Origin: Dyella ginsengisoli LA-4
GTDB taxonomy: Bacteria; Pseudomonadota; Gammaproteobacteria; Xanthomonadales; Rhodanobacteraceae
Direction: 5' to 3'
Length of the DNA: 64,000 nucleotides
NCBI RefSeq assembly: GCF_000334915.1
Contig: NZ_AMSF01000085.1
Coordinates: 1 to 64,000 of the forward strand
Positions 36,974-47,919 of this stretch are shown piece by piece (within the stretch, counting starts at the first letter, position 1; each line of letters opens with the position of its first letter). Under the pieces are notes generated by a model. That model saw nothing but the letters and a program-made list of their open reading frames with translations. It was not told the origin of the DNA and ran no database searches. The translations under genes and the position numbers were made by a program.

Positions 36974-37645
36974 ATGATCACCGTCCACCACCTCGAAAAC
37001 TCGCGCTCGCAGCGCATCCTGTGGCTGCTGGAAGAACTCGGCCAGCCCTACGAGATCAAGCGCTACGCCCGCGACCGCAAGACCATGCTGGCGCCAGCCG
37101 AGCTGCGGGAGGTGCATCCGCTCGGCAAATCGCCGGTGGTGACCGACGGCGAACTCGTGCTGGCCGAGTCCGGCGCCATCGTCGAGTACCTGGCCGATCG
37201 CTACGACGACGGGCGGCTGCTGGCCGCCCCCGGCACGCCGGAGCGACGGCGCCAGACCTACTGGCTGCATTACGCCGAGGGCTCGGCGATGCCGCCGCTG
37301 CTGCTCAAGCTGGTGTTCCAGCGGATCGAAAAGGCACCGGCTCCGTTCTTCGCCCGGCCGATCGTCCGCGACGTGGCAACCAAGGCACAGCGAGGCTTCG
37401 TCGACCCGCAGGTCGCCACGCACCTGGACTACATGGAAGGCGAACTGGGCAAGGCGACCTGGTTCGGCGGCGACTCCTTCAGCGTCGCCGACATCCAGTT
37501 GAGCTTCCCGCTGGAGGCCGCCGCCGCGCGCGGCGGACTCACCGCTGCAAGCTGGCCTCGCCTGGCTGCCTTCCTCGAGCGCATCCACGCCATGCCGGCC
37601 TATCGGCGCGCCCTGGAGCGGGGCGGGGATTACCGGCTGGGCTGA
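36974..37645 (+). CDS. Glutathione S-transferase family protein
   Basis: 223 residues. The thioredoxin-like N-terminus starts MITVHHLENSRSQRILWLLEELGQPYEI, with the serine of SRSQR at the usual catalytic spot. The glutathione-binding block HPLGKSPVVTDGELVLAESGAIVEYLADRY is complete, and the helical C-terminal domain ends with FSVADIQLSFPLEAAAARGG. ATG 36974 was chosen at the domain start. Cytoplasmic conjugation or peroxidase function is expected; the specific substrate is unknown. Confidence 0.94.
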   Translation: MITVHHLENSRSQRILWLLEELGQPYEIKRYARDRKTMLAPAELREVHPLGKSPVVTDGELVLAESGAIVEYLADRYDDGRLLAAPGTPERRRQTYWLHYAEGSAMPPLLLKLVFQRIEKAPAPFFARPIVRDVATKAQRGFVDPQVATHLDYMEGELGKATWFGGDSFSVADIQLSFPLEAAAARGGLTAASWPRLAAFLERIHAMPAYRRALERGGDYRLG

Positions 37646-37769
37646 CATGACTGAACGGCGACCGGGCGGCGATTTGTCGCTTCGACACGCCGGTCACGCG
37701 ATCGGGCGCAAAGTAGGGACTCTGCCGCTGACCGCGGCCCCGCGCTCGAGCTGCGCCCTTGAGGAGTCC

Positions 37770-38099
37770 ATGACCATGAGCCGAACCCGCGATATCGAAC
37801 GCCACCTCAGCGACGCCGGCGACCGGGTGCGCCAGTACGCCAACGGCGCCGCCGGCACCGCCCACGAACTGGTCGAGCGCGGCCGCCGCGCCACCAGCCG
37901 CCTCGGGCGCCACGGCCACGACTACGGCCGCCAGATCACCCGCGCCGCGGAGGATTTCGCCGACGAGGCGAACTACCAGTACCGCCGCCTGCGGCGGCAG
38001 GTGAAACGGCACCCGGCCGCCACCGTGGCCATCGTCGCCGGCACGGTTGGTGCGTTCCTGCTGCTGCGCAAGGCGTTCGCCAGCCGCGACGAGGACTGA
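37770..38099 (+). CDS. DUF883/ElaB-like membrane-anchored protein
   Basis: 109 residues from ATG 37770 (GAGGAG just upstream). A long charged helical N-terminus (RDIERHLSDAGDRVRQYANG, DYGRQITRAAEDFADEANYQYRR) is followed by one C-terminal membrane helix VKRHPAATVAIVAGTVGAFLLLRKA. This is the layout of DUF883/ElaB/YqjD proteins, which tether to the inner membrane and in E. coli bind stationary-phase ribosomes. Whether this one does is unknown. A bidirectional terminator follows. Confidence 0.83.
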   Translation: MTMSRTRDIERHLSDAGDRVRQYANGAAGTAHELVERGRRATSRLGRHGHDYGRQITRAAEDFADEANYQYRRLRRQVKRHPAATVAIVAGTVGAFLLLRKAFASRDED

Positions 38100-38129
38100 G
38101 CGCCCCGTCCGCGACATCCCCAAAAAAAA

Positions 38130-38152
38130 GCCCGCCGGACGGCGGGCTTTTT
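38130..38152. terminator. Bidirectional intrinsic terminator between the DUF883-like gene and aceE
   Basis: Perfect stem GCCCGCC / GGCGGGC, loop GGAC, followed by five T on the plus strand and eight T on the minus strand. It ends both the small plus-strand gene and aceE. Confidence 0.93.
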
Positions 38153-38168
38153 GCTGGAGAAGAACCCG

Positions 38169-40889
38169 TCACTGGGTGATGGGATTCGGCTTCTCCGGGT
38201 CGAGCTTGTACTCCTTGATCGCGCGGGCCACGTCCTTGGCGTTGACCAGGCCATCCTTCGCCAGCGCGGCCAGCGCGGCATGGGCGATCCAGTAGCGGTC
38301 CACCTCGAAGAAGTCGCGCAGGTGGGCGCGGGTGTCCGAACGGCCGAAACCGTCGGTGCCCAGCACCGTGTAGCGCTTGCCCTCGGGGATGAAGGCACGG
38401 ATCTGGTCGGCGAACTCGCGCACGTAGTCGGTCGCGGCCACCACCGGACCGGCGCGGTCCTGCAGCAGGCCGGTGACGTACGGCACGCGCTGCTCGGCTT
38501 CCGGATGCAGGCGGTTCCAGCGCTCGGCATCGAAACCGTCGCGACGCAGCTCGATGAAGCTGGGGCAGGACCAGATGTCGGCGTGCACGCCGAAATCCTT
38601 CTCCAGCAGCTCGGCGGCAGCGATCACCTCGCGCAGGATCGTGCCCGAGCCCAGCAGCTGCACGCACGGCGCCTTCGCCTTGCCCTTGCCCTTGCCGTTC
38701 CCGTTGGTCGACACGCCGCAGTCGCGGAACAGGTACATGCCCTTGATGATCCCTTCCTCGCAACCGGCCGGCATGTCCGGGTGCTGGTAGTTCTCGTTCA
38801 TCACGGTCAGGTAGTAATAGACGTCCTCCTGCTCCTGCATCATCCGGCGCGTGCCGTCCTGCAGGATCACCGCCACCTCGTAGGAGAAGGTCGGGTCGTA
38901 GGACTTCACGTTCGGGATCGCACCGGACATCAGGTGCGAGTGGCCGTCCTCGTGCTGCAGGCCCTCGCCGTTGAGCGTGGTGCGGCCGGCGGTGCCGCCG
39001 ACCAGGAAGCCGCGCGCGCGCATGTCGCCCGCCGCCCAGCACATGTCGCCGATGCGCTGGAAGCCGAACATCGAGTAGTAGATGAAGAACGGCAGCATCG
39101 CCACGTTGGAGATGCTGTAGCTGGTGGCCGCCGCCATCCAGGCGCCCATGCCGCCGGCCTCGGAGATGCCTTCCTGCAGCACTTGGCCTTTGATGTCCTC
39201 GCGGTAGTACAGCAGCTGGTCGGCATCCTGCGGGCGGTACTTCTGGCCGAACGGCGCATAGATGCCGATCTGCCGGAACATGCCCTCCATGCCGAAGGTG
39301 CGCGCCTCGTCGGCGACGATCGGCACCACGCGCTCACCCAGCTGCTTGTCGCGCAGCAGCAGGTTCATGCCGCGCACCAGCGCCATGGTGGTAGAGATCT
39401 CGCGCTCGCCCGAGCCCTTGGTGATCTGCTCGAAAGCCGACAGTTCCGGCGCCGTGATCTTCTGGTCGGCCTTGCGGCGGCGCTGCGGCAGCGATCCGCC
39501 CAGCGCCTTGCGACGCTCGAGCATGTACTGCACTTCCGGCGAATCCTTGCCCGGGTGGTAGTACGGCACGTCGGCCAGCTTGTCGTCCGGCACCGGGATG
39601 TTGAAGCGGTCGCGGAAGTGGCGCACCGCATCGGCGTCGAGCTTCTTCTGCTGGTGGGTCGGGTTCTGCGACTCGCCGGCCGCACCCATGCCGTAGCCCT
39701 TGACCGTCTTGGCCAGGATCACCGTCGGCATGCCCTTGGTGTTCACCGCCTGGTGGTAGGCCGCGTACACCTTGTGCGGGTCATGGCCGCCGCGGTTCAG
39801 GCGCCAGATGTCGTCGTCGGACAGGTTGGCGACCAGCTGCGCGGTCTCGGGGTACTTGTTGAAGAAGTGCTCGCGCGTGTACTTGCCGCCGAACGCCTTG
39901 CACGCCTGGTACTCGCCGTCGACGGTTTCCATCATCAGCTTGCGCAGCTGGCCGGAGGTGTCACGCGCCAGGAGCGGATCCCAGTAGCTGCCCCAGACCA
40001 CCTTGATGGCGTTCCAGCCGGCGCCGCGGAATACGCCCTCCAGCTCCTGGATGATCTTGCCGTTGCCGCGCACCGGGCCGTCCAGGCGCTGCAGGTTGCA
40101 GTTGATCACGAAGATCAGGTTGTCCAGGCCCTCGCGGCCGGCCAGCGCGATCGCGCCCAGGCTCTCCGGCTCGTCGGTCTCGCCGTCGCCGAGGAAGCAC
40201 CAGATCTTGCGATCGGACTTCGGGATCAGGCCGCGGTGCTCGAGGTACTTCCAGAACTGCGCCTGGTAGATCGCCTGGATCGGACCCAGACCCATCGATA
40301 CCGTCGGCACCTGCCAGTAGTCCGGCATCAGCCACGGATGCGGGTAGGACGACAGGCCGCGGCCCTTGCCCACCACTTCCATGCGGAACAGGTCCATCTG
40401 CTCTTCGCCGATGCGGCCTTCCAGGAAGGAGCGTGCATACACACCGGGGCTGGAATGGCCCTGGTGGAACACCAGGTCGCCCGGGTGATCGGCGCTGGGC
40501 GCGCGCCAGAAATGGTTGAAGCCCACGTCGTACAGCGTGGCCGAGGAGGCGAAGCTGGCGATATGGCCGCCCAGCTCGCCTGGCTTGCGGTTGGCGCGCA
40601 CCACCATCGCCATCGCGTTCCAGCGGATCAGGGTGCGGATGCGCCATTCCATGGTGGCGTCGCCCGGCGACTTGGCCTCGTTCTGCGGCGCGATGGTGTT
40701 GACGTACTCGGTGGTCGGGTCGAACGGCAGGTAGCCGCCGGCGCGCCGCGTGGAGTCGACCATCTTTTCCAGCAGGTAATGCGCGCGTTCGGTGCCGTCA
40801 TGGCTGATCACCGCATTGAGCGATTCGATCCACTCGCTGGTTTCGGTGGGATCGATGTCCTGATGGAGGATGTCGTCGAGCTGATCCAT
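38169..40889 (-). CDS. aceE: Pyruvate dehydrogenase E1 component, homodimeric type
   Basis: 906 residues, full length for the homodimeric AceE family. The N-terminal EWIESLNAVISHDGTERAHYLLEKMVD and the thiamine-diphosphate motif GDGETDEPESLGAIALAGREGLDNLIFVINCN (GDG...N) are clear, with the active-site region GHSSPGVYARSFLEGRIGEEQMD (pyrimidine- and substrate-binding His). The C-terminal transketolase-like domain follows. It oxidatively decarboxylates pyruvate and acetylates the lipoyl arms of aceF. Unlike in E. coli it is not in an operon with aceF and lpdA, which lie 21 kb away; it appears monocistronic with its own terminator. A possible promoter TTGGAC...TATCGC lies about 105-145 bp upstream. 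Confidence 0.98.
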   Translation of the reverse strand: MDQLDDILHQDIDPTETSEWIESLNAVISHDGTERAHYLLEKMVDSTRRAGGYLPFDPTTEYVNTIAPQNEAKSPGDATMEWRIRTLIRWNAMAMVVRANRKPGELGGHIASFASSATLYDVGFNHFWRAPSADHPGDLVFHQGHSSPGVYARSFLEGRIGEEQMDLFRMEVVGKGRGLSSYPHPWLMPDYWQVPTVSMGLGPIQAIYQAQFWKYLEHRGLIPKSDRKIWCFLGDGETDEPESLGAIALAGREGLDNLIFVINCNLQRLDGPVRGNGKIIQELEGVFRGAGWNAIKVVWGSYWDPLLARDTSGQLRKLMMETVDGEYQACKAFGGKYTREHFFNKYPETAQLVANLSDDDIWRLNRGGHDPHKVYAAYHQAVNTKGMPTVILAKTVKGYGMGAAGESQNPTHQQKKLDADAVRHFRDRFNIPVPDDKLADVPYYHPGKDSPEVQYMLERRKALGGSLPQRRRKADQKITAPELSAFEQITKGSGEREISTTMALVRGMNLLLRDKQLGERVVPIVADEARTFGMEGMFRQIGIYAPFGQKYRPQDADQLLYYREDIKGQVLQEGISEAGGMGAWMAAATSYSISNVAMLPFFIYYSMFGFQRIGDMCWAAGDMRARGFLVGGTAGRTTLNGEGLQHEDGHSHLMSGAIPNVKSYDPTFSYEVAVILQDGTRRMMQEQEDVYYYLTVMNENYQHPDMPAGCEEGIIKGMYLFRDCGVSTNGNGKGKGKAKAPCVQLLGSGTILREVIAAAELLEKDFGVHADIWSCPSFIELRRDGFDAERWNRLHPEAEQRVPYVTGLLQDRAGPVVAATDYVREFADQIRAFIPEGKRYTVLGTDGFGRSDTRAHLRDFFEVDRYWIAHAALAALAKDGLVNAKDVARAIKEYKLDPEKPNPITQ

Positions 40890-41114
40890 GGGGATTGGGT
40901 CTCCGCAGCGTCAGGGGATACGCCGCCGTAGGGGGTATGAACGCCGCCCGGACGGGCCGATAGCCTTCCGAGTCTATCGCCAATGACGCAGCGCGCCAAT
41001 GCGATACGCCGGCGGATGGCCGTCCAAACCCGCATGAAAGCAGGGGTGGCGGGTTGTTTTCGTGGATTTGCGATACTTCCCCGCTCGCCGGAACACAGCC
41101 ATCAAGGGAATGAC

Positions 41115-42065
41115 ATGGGAAATCCCGTCTCGCCGACCATCGCCGTTCTCGTGCCCTGCCACAACGAGGGCGTGGCGATCGGGCGCGTCGTCGCCGACTT
41201 CCGGCAGGCCCTGCCGCAGGCCACGGTCTATGTCTACGACAACAATTCCACCGACGACACGCGGGCGAAGGCCGCCGCCGCGGGCGCGGTCGTGCGCACG
41301 GAGCGGCTGCAGGGCAAGGGGCATGTGGTGCGCCGCATGTTTGCCGACGTCGAGGCCGACATCTATGTGCTGGTGGACGGCGATGCCACCTACGACGCCG
41401 CCGCTGCACCGGCGATGATCGGGCTGCTGCGCAGCGACGGGCTGGACATGGTGGTGGGCAGCCGCCACACCGACGAGGCCACGGCCTACCGACAGGGTCA
41501 CCGCTTCGGCAACCGTCTGCTGACCGGCCTTACCTCGTGGCTGTTCGGCCGCTCCTTCAGCGATATCCTGTCCGGCTACCGGGTGTTTTCACGACGCTTC
41601 GTGCGCTCCTGCCCGCCCCTGTCCGGCGGCTTCGAGGTCGAGACCGAGCTGGCCGTCCATGCGCTCGAGCTGCGACTGCCGGTGACCGAAGTCCCTACCC
41701 GCTACGGCAGCCGCATGGCCGGATCGCACAGCAAGCTCAACACGTGGAGGGACGGCTGGCGGATCCTGATGACGATCGTGCGGCTGGCCAAGAACGCCCG
41801 GCCACTGCTGTTCTTTTCCAGCCTGGCCGGGCTGGCCGTCGCGACCGCCGTGGTACTGGCCGTGCCGCTGATCACCACCTTCGTGCAGACCGGGCTGGTG
41901 CCACGCTTCCCCACCGCCATCCTGTGCGCCTCGCTGGTGGTGCTCGGCTCGGTGTTCCTGGCCTGCGGCCTGATCCTCGATACCGTGACCGTCGGGCGGC
42001 GGGAGCAAAAATGGCTGGCCTATCTGGCCTGCGACCGGCTTCCCGCGACCACCGACGCCGCATGA
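41115..42065 (+). CDS. Family 2 glycosyltransferase with C-terminal membrane helices
   Basis: 316 residues from ATG 41115 (AAGGGA site). The GT-A domain (1-235) starts IAVLVPCHNEGVAIGRVVADF and includes YVYDNNSTDDTR and the metal-binding DGDATYD. The GSRH...YRQGHRFGNRLLTGLTSWLFG region is typical of the DPM1/DPG-synthase-like subgroup that loads polyprenyl phosphate with sugars. Two C-terminal membrane segments follow (LLFFSSLAGLAVATAVVLAV, AILCASLVVLGSVFLACGL). It overlaps the next gene by ATGA. Together they look like a sugar-carrier synthase and a GT-C transferase for envelope glycosylation; the sugar is unknown. Confidence 0.9.
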   Translation: MGNPVSPTIAVLVPCHNEGVAIGRVVADFRQALPQATVYVYDNNSTDDTRAKAAAAGAVVRTERLQGKGHVVRRMFADVEADIYVLVDGDATYDAAAAPAMIGLLRSDGLDMVVGSRHTDEATAYRQGHRFGNRLLTGLTSWLFGRSFSDILSGYRVFSRRFVRSCPPLSGGFEVETELAVHALELRLPVTEVPTRYGSRMAGSHSKLNTWRDGWRILMTIVRLAKNARPLLFFSSLAGLAVATAVVLAVPLITTFVQTGLVPRFPTAILCASLVVLGSVFLACGLILDTVTVGRREQKWLAYLACDRLPATTDAA

Positions 42066-43684
42066 CCGCGCCACGCCGGAAGCATCTGGACGAGCGCTGG
42101 CCCGGGGTGCTCGGCAGCTGCCTCGCCGCCGGCGCCCTGCTCGCCCTGTGCCTCGGGCAGGATGCGAGCTGGGACCTGCGCAACTATCACCTGTACAACG
42201 CCTGGGCCTGGCTGAACGGACGGGAGGCGATCGACATCGCCGCGGCGGGGCTGCAGAGCTGGTTCAATCCCGCGCTCGATCTGCCTTACTACCTGCTGGC
42301 AACCGGTCCGTTGCAGCATGCTCCGCGCTGGCTGGCGGCGCTGCAGGGGCTGTGGTTCGGCCTGCTGGCGTTTCTGGTATTCCGCATTGCCGCCACTCTC
42401 GCGCACCTGCAGCGACGACGCTTCGGCCCGGCCGACGCGGTCGCCGTGGCCATCGGCGTCACCGGCACGATGGCGGTATCGCAGACCGGCCTGACCACCA
42501 ACGAGCTGCCGACCGCCTGCCTGGTACTGGCCGGCATCGCGCTGCTGCTGCACGCGCTCGGCAAACCCGACGGGCCACCCTGGCGAACCTTGTTGCTGGC
42601 CGGCCTGTGTACCGGGCTGGCTGCGGGGCTCAAGCCGACGGCGATCGTCTATCCGGTGGCCGCCGGGTTCGCCGCAGCGGCCACGTTGCGTCCATGGCGA
42701 TCCGCCGGACGCAGCTTCTTCGCGCTGGCACTGGGCGGCGGCAGCGGCTTCCTGCTGGCCTACGGATGGTGGGGCTGGCATCTGTACCAGAGCATCGGCG
42801 ACCCGGCGTTCCCGATGTTCAACCAATGGTTTCACTCGCCCTGGGCACCCGCCGCCAGCATGACCGATACGCGCTTCCTGCCCCGCAGTCCCGGGCAGTG
42901 GCTGGCCTATCCGTTCTACTGGCTTCACCGCAACCAGGCCCTGGTGACCGAGGTGCGGTTCGCCGACCCCCGCTATGCATTGGCCTTTCTTGCGGTGCTG
43001 GCGCTGCCAGCCCTGCGCCTGCGGAGCAGGCGCGACCCGCTGGGTGCACCTGCGCTGGGCTTTCTGGCGGCGTTCTGGGCGCTGGCCTACCTGCAATGGC
43101 TGGGACTGTTCTCGATCCTGCGCTACGCGATCCCACTGGAGTCCCTTTCCGGCGTGCTGGCGCTGGGCGTCCTGCGCCATGCCTGGCCCGATCCCGATGG
43201 GGGCTTCTCCAGAGCCGCTCGCCGCGGCATCTGGGCATGCGCATTGCTCTGCCTTGCACTGACGCACTATCCGAACTGGGGTCGCGTACCGTTCTCGCAC
43301 CAGCCGGTCGAGGTGACCGCTCCCAGACTGCCGGCGCACAGCCTGGTGATGCTGGTGGGGATGCCGCTGGCTTACCTGCCACCGCTGTTGCCGCACGATC
43401 CTGACGCGCGCTACGTGGGCCTGAACTGGTTCACTGATGCGACACGCGGCTACCGCCTGTATGACGCGATCGAGCAGGCGGTGCGGACACACAAGGGGCC
43501 GCGCTACGCGCTGCTCAGCCCGGATGCCACCGTCCGGGATCAGGACATGCTCGGACGGCTCCTGCCGGGCTACCGGATGGACGACTGCCGACCCGTGACC
43601 ACCAACCTCGAGCGGGACCGGCACGGCCGCCCACCGCCCCATCCGGTCGAGCTGTGCCGCATGGTACCGGCCGCCCCCGGCTGA
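42062..43684 (+). CDS. Polytopic GT-C-like glycosyltransferase or envelope protein
   Basis: 540 residues with about 11 membrane helices. The first lumenal loop (DASWDLRNYHLYNAWAWLNG) carries an Asp after TM1, where GT-C enzymes keep their catalytic acid. Further loops include AAGLQSWFNPALDLPYYLLATG and a C-terminal soluble part with a partial strand pattern (RDRHGRPPPHPVELCRMV). ATG 42062 overlaps the stop of the GT2 gene upstream, implying coupled translation and a shared pathway in which the GT2 enzyme would supply a lipid-linked sugar. Family assignment is by architecture only. Confidence 0.75.
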   Translation: MTAPRRKHLDERWPGVLGSCLAAGALLALCLGQDASWDLRNYHLYNAWAWLNGREAIDIAAAGLQSWFNPALDLPYYLLATGPLQHAPRWLAALQGLWFGLLAFLVFRIAATLAHLQRRRFGPADAVAVAIGVTGTMAVSQTGLTTNELPTACLVLAGIALLLHALGKPDGPPWRTLLLAGLCTGLAAGLKPTAIVYPVAAGFAAAATLRPWRSAGRSFFALALGGGSGFLLAYGWWGWHLYQSIGDPAFPMFNQWFHSPWAPAASMTDTRFLPRSPGQWLAYPFYWLHRNQALVTEVRFADPRYALAFLAVLALPALRLRSRRDPLGAPALGFLAAFWALAYLQWLGLFSILRYAIPLESLSGVLALGVLRHAWPDPDGGFSRAARRGIWACALLCLALTHYPNWGRVPFSHQPVEVTAPRLPAHSLVMLVGMPLAYLPPLLPHDPDARYVGLNWFTDATRGYRLYDAIEQAVRTHKGPRYALLSPDATVRDQDMLGRLLPGYRMDDCRPVTTNLERDRHGRPPPHPVELCRMVPAAPG

Positions 43685-43704
43685 CGGTCGCATTGGAAAC
43701 GAAA

Positions 43705-43735
43705 GGCCCCGGTCACTGTAAGGGCGACCGGGGCC
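43705..43735 (-). terminator. Intrinsic terminator of maeB
   Basis: Perfect 10-bp stem GGCCCCGGTC / GACCGGGGCC with an 11-nt loop; on the minus strand it is followed by TTTCGTTT. It also lies just after the plus-strand membrane gene's stop. Confidence 0.8.
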
Positions 43736-43756
43736 GGAACAGGCAGCGCTGGGCGC

Positions 43757-46051
<2,295 letters not shown>

Positions 46052-46145
46052 GGGAGCGGGTCGGTTTACCGGGGGACGAAGAGGCGCGCATGGTAGCACC
46101 GCGATCCTTGCCGGCCGCTGTGCGGCGCCGCACCGGAGCGGCAGG

Positions 46146-47420
46146 TCACAGGCCCAGCGACAGTTCCTCGGCCTGCACCCGGCCCATGTGGATGCGGTTG
46201 ACGAACAGCGAAAACGCCAGCTTGCCGGCGAGGCCGTGTACGTGCTGCATCCACGGCGGCAACCAGCGCGGCGCGACGATCGCGCCCGAGGTGAAATGCG
46301 GTTCGAGCGAGATCACATCGTGCAGCGCCAGCTTGCCGGCGAAAAGGTGGCGCAGCAGGTCCATCCGGCGCTGCCTCAGCGCCCAGCGGAAGAACGTGTG
46401 CACGGCGAGCAATCCGGACAGGTACACATTGTCCTTGGCGAACGCCGCGCCGCCGGTGGGCGGCACGCCGCGGAACACGCGCTGGGCCGAGTGGAAGCTG
46501 TCCGCCACGCTCTGGCCCCGCTCCAGGAAGAAGCGGTAGACCTCGACGAAATCCGCCCCGCGCAGGGCCATGTCGATCGCCAGGATGCGCAGGCTGATGC
46601 GCTTCAGGCGCGAGATGTCGATGGCGCCGGACATCAGCTCGGCGAATACCGCCAGCCCCTCCTGGGTGGCCGTGACCCGCGGCGAGGTGCGAGCCAGCGA
46701 GGCCAGCAACGGTTGCGCACGGCCGTTCAGGGCAGTCAGCGAGTGGACGTAAGCCTCGTGCGCCAGCAACTGGTGACGGTCGTAGTCGGTGAACGTGGTG
46801 CCGCCGCGCAGCCGGATGCGGGTCGCCCCGGCCGCCGCCTTGGCGGTGAGCTCCGGATCCACTTCCACCGCAATCACACCTGCGCCGAAGAACCCATCCA
46901 GGGTCTGCGCGAGGTCGCCGCGCAACTGCTCCGCCGCGATGGTCCCGGCGACCTCGTCGGCCAGCAGATCGGCACCCAGTTCGTCGGCGAGGTCGACGAA
47001 GTAGCGGGCGGCGTCGAGGTTGCTCTTGCTGCTGCCCGGGATCAGGTCGCCCGGATGGCCATACAGCACGATCGACGGCGCGGTGACCCCTGCCGTACCC
47101 GCCGCCTCGAGCATTTCGGCGGCGATTCGCCACGACTCGGCGGTGCGACAGAGGTAGTCGCCCAGCGGATCCTCATGTCCCGCCTCGCGCTCGATCGCCA
47201 CCAGCTCCGCACGGGCCGCCGAGAGGTCCGGCGGTGCATAAGGCAACTGCGGCAGGGCCAGCCGGCCGGCCGCGTAGTCGCCGATCATGCGGTCCTCGAG
47301 CGACGCCGGCCAGGCGACCGTAGGCAGGATGCGGATCGGCCGCACCGCGGCCAGCAGGCGCTGGTCGAGCGCGGCGTAGCGCGCCAGCCCCTCCGGAATG
47401 CCCGGTGGCGACGGATTCAC
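46146..47420 (-). CDS. QEGLA-motif protein (DUF1704, MATCAP-like putative metallopeptidase)
   Basis: 424 residues. The motif TQEGLAVFAEL defines the 'flavohemoglobin expression-modulating QEGLA motif' family (DUF1704). The preceding LLAHEAYVHSLTALNG contains an HExxxH zinc motif, and the Glu of QEGLA would be the third ligand, as in the related MATCAP tubulin-detyrosinating proteases. A peptidase role here is inference. GTG 47420 overlaps the stop of the preceding membrane-protein gene (GTGA), which in turn follows rsgA. The three form a likely operon. Function in bacteria is not settled. Confidence 0.87.
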   Translation of the reverse strand: MNPSPPGIPEGLARYAALDQRLLAAVRPIRILPTVAWPASLEDRMIGDYAAGRLALPQLPYAPPDLSAARAELVAIEREAGHEDPLGDYLCRTAESWRIAAEMLEAAGTAGVTAPSIVLYGHPGDLIPGSSKSNLDAARYFVDLADELGADLLADEVAGTIAAEQLRGDLAQTLDGFFGAGVIAVEVDPELTAKAAAGATRIRLRGGTTFTDYDRHQLLAHEAYVHSLTALNGRAQPLLASLARTSPRVTATQEGLAVFAELMSGAIDISRLKRISLRILAIDMALRGADFVEVYRFFLERGQSVADSFHSAQRVFRGVPPTGGAAFAKDNVYLSGLLAVHTFFRWALRQRRMDLLRHLFAGKLALHDVISLEPHFTSGAIVAPRWLPPWMQHVHGLAGKLAFSLFVNRIHMGRVQAEELSLGL

Positions 47421-47896
47421 GCGGAGCGCTGCCGCAGGGCGTCGATGCGACGGATCAGGTCCATCGCCACGGGATTGGGCTTGAAGCTGCGGAAGAGGCC
47501 GCGCGGCCCGACCGGAACGAAACTCACCGAATCACCCAGCCGCGCGTCGGGCTGCCGCAGCATCAGGGTGACCCGCGGCGGATTGACCATGGTGGTCGCG
47601 TTGACATTCATTATCCGCAGCAAGGGAATGCGCGTGCGCTCGCCGCGCTGGACGACGACCACCTGGTCGCCATCGAGCCAGACCTCGTCGACCAGGTCGA
47701 ACACCAGCTTGCGCATCAGCACATAGCCGAAGCCCATCATGAACAGCGGGACGACCATCACGACCGGCGGCGGCACCTTGTCGCCCCCTCCCGGCTGCAG
47801 CCAGGCAATCCCCAGGAAGACGGTCAGCAGACCGAACCAGAGCAGCGGAAACGCCCGCTTGTACCAGACGGTGCCCGCGGAGGAGAGTCGCTGCAT
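47417..47896 (-). CDS. Membrane protein of unknown function, 159 residues
   Basis: ATG 47896; two membrane segments in the N-terminal half (YKRAFPLLWFGLLTVFLGIAWL and VVMVVPLFMMGFGYVLMRKLVF) followed by a soluble beta-rich part (EVWLDGDQVVVVQRGERTRIPLLRIMNVNATTM) that resembles a PH-like bacterial membrane-associated domain. The frame is open upstream but that part overlaps rsgA. It is 23 bp downstream of rsgA and overlaps the next gene. I do not recognise a named family. Confidence 0.78.
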   Translation of the reverse strand: MQRLSSAGTVWYKRAFPLLWFGLLTVFLGIAWLQPGGGDKVPPPVVMVVPLFMMGFGYVLMRKLVFDLVDEVWLDGDQVVVVQRGERTRIPLLRIMNVNATTMVNPPRVTLMLRQPDARLGDSVSFVPVGPRGLFRSFKPNPVAMDLIRRIDALRQRSA

Positions 47897-47919
47897 GAAG
47901 GCGCGCCGCCGATGCGCGC

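Noticed and set aside
38151-40931. A 926-codon open frame on the plus strand opposite aceE
   Set aside because: Composition is Leu/Arg/His/Val-rich without domain patterns and it lies exactly opposite a certain gene, so it is an antisense shadow.
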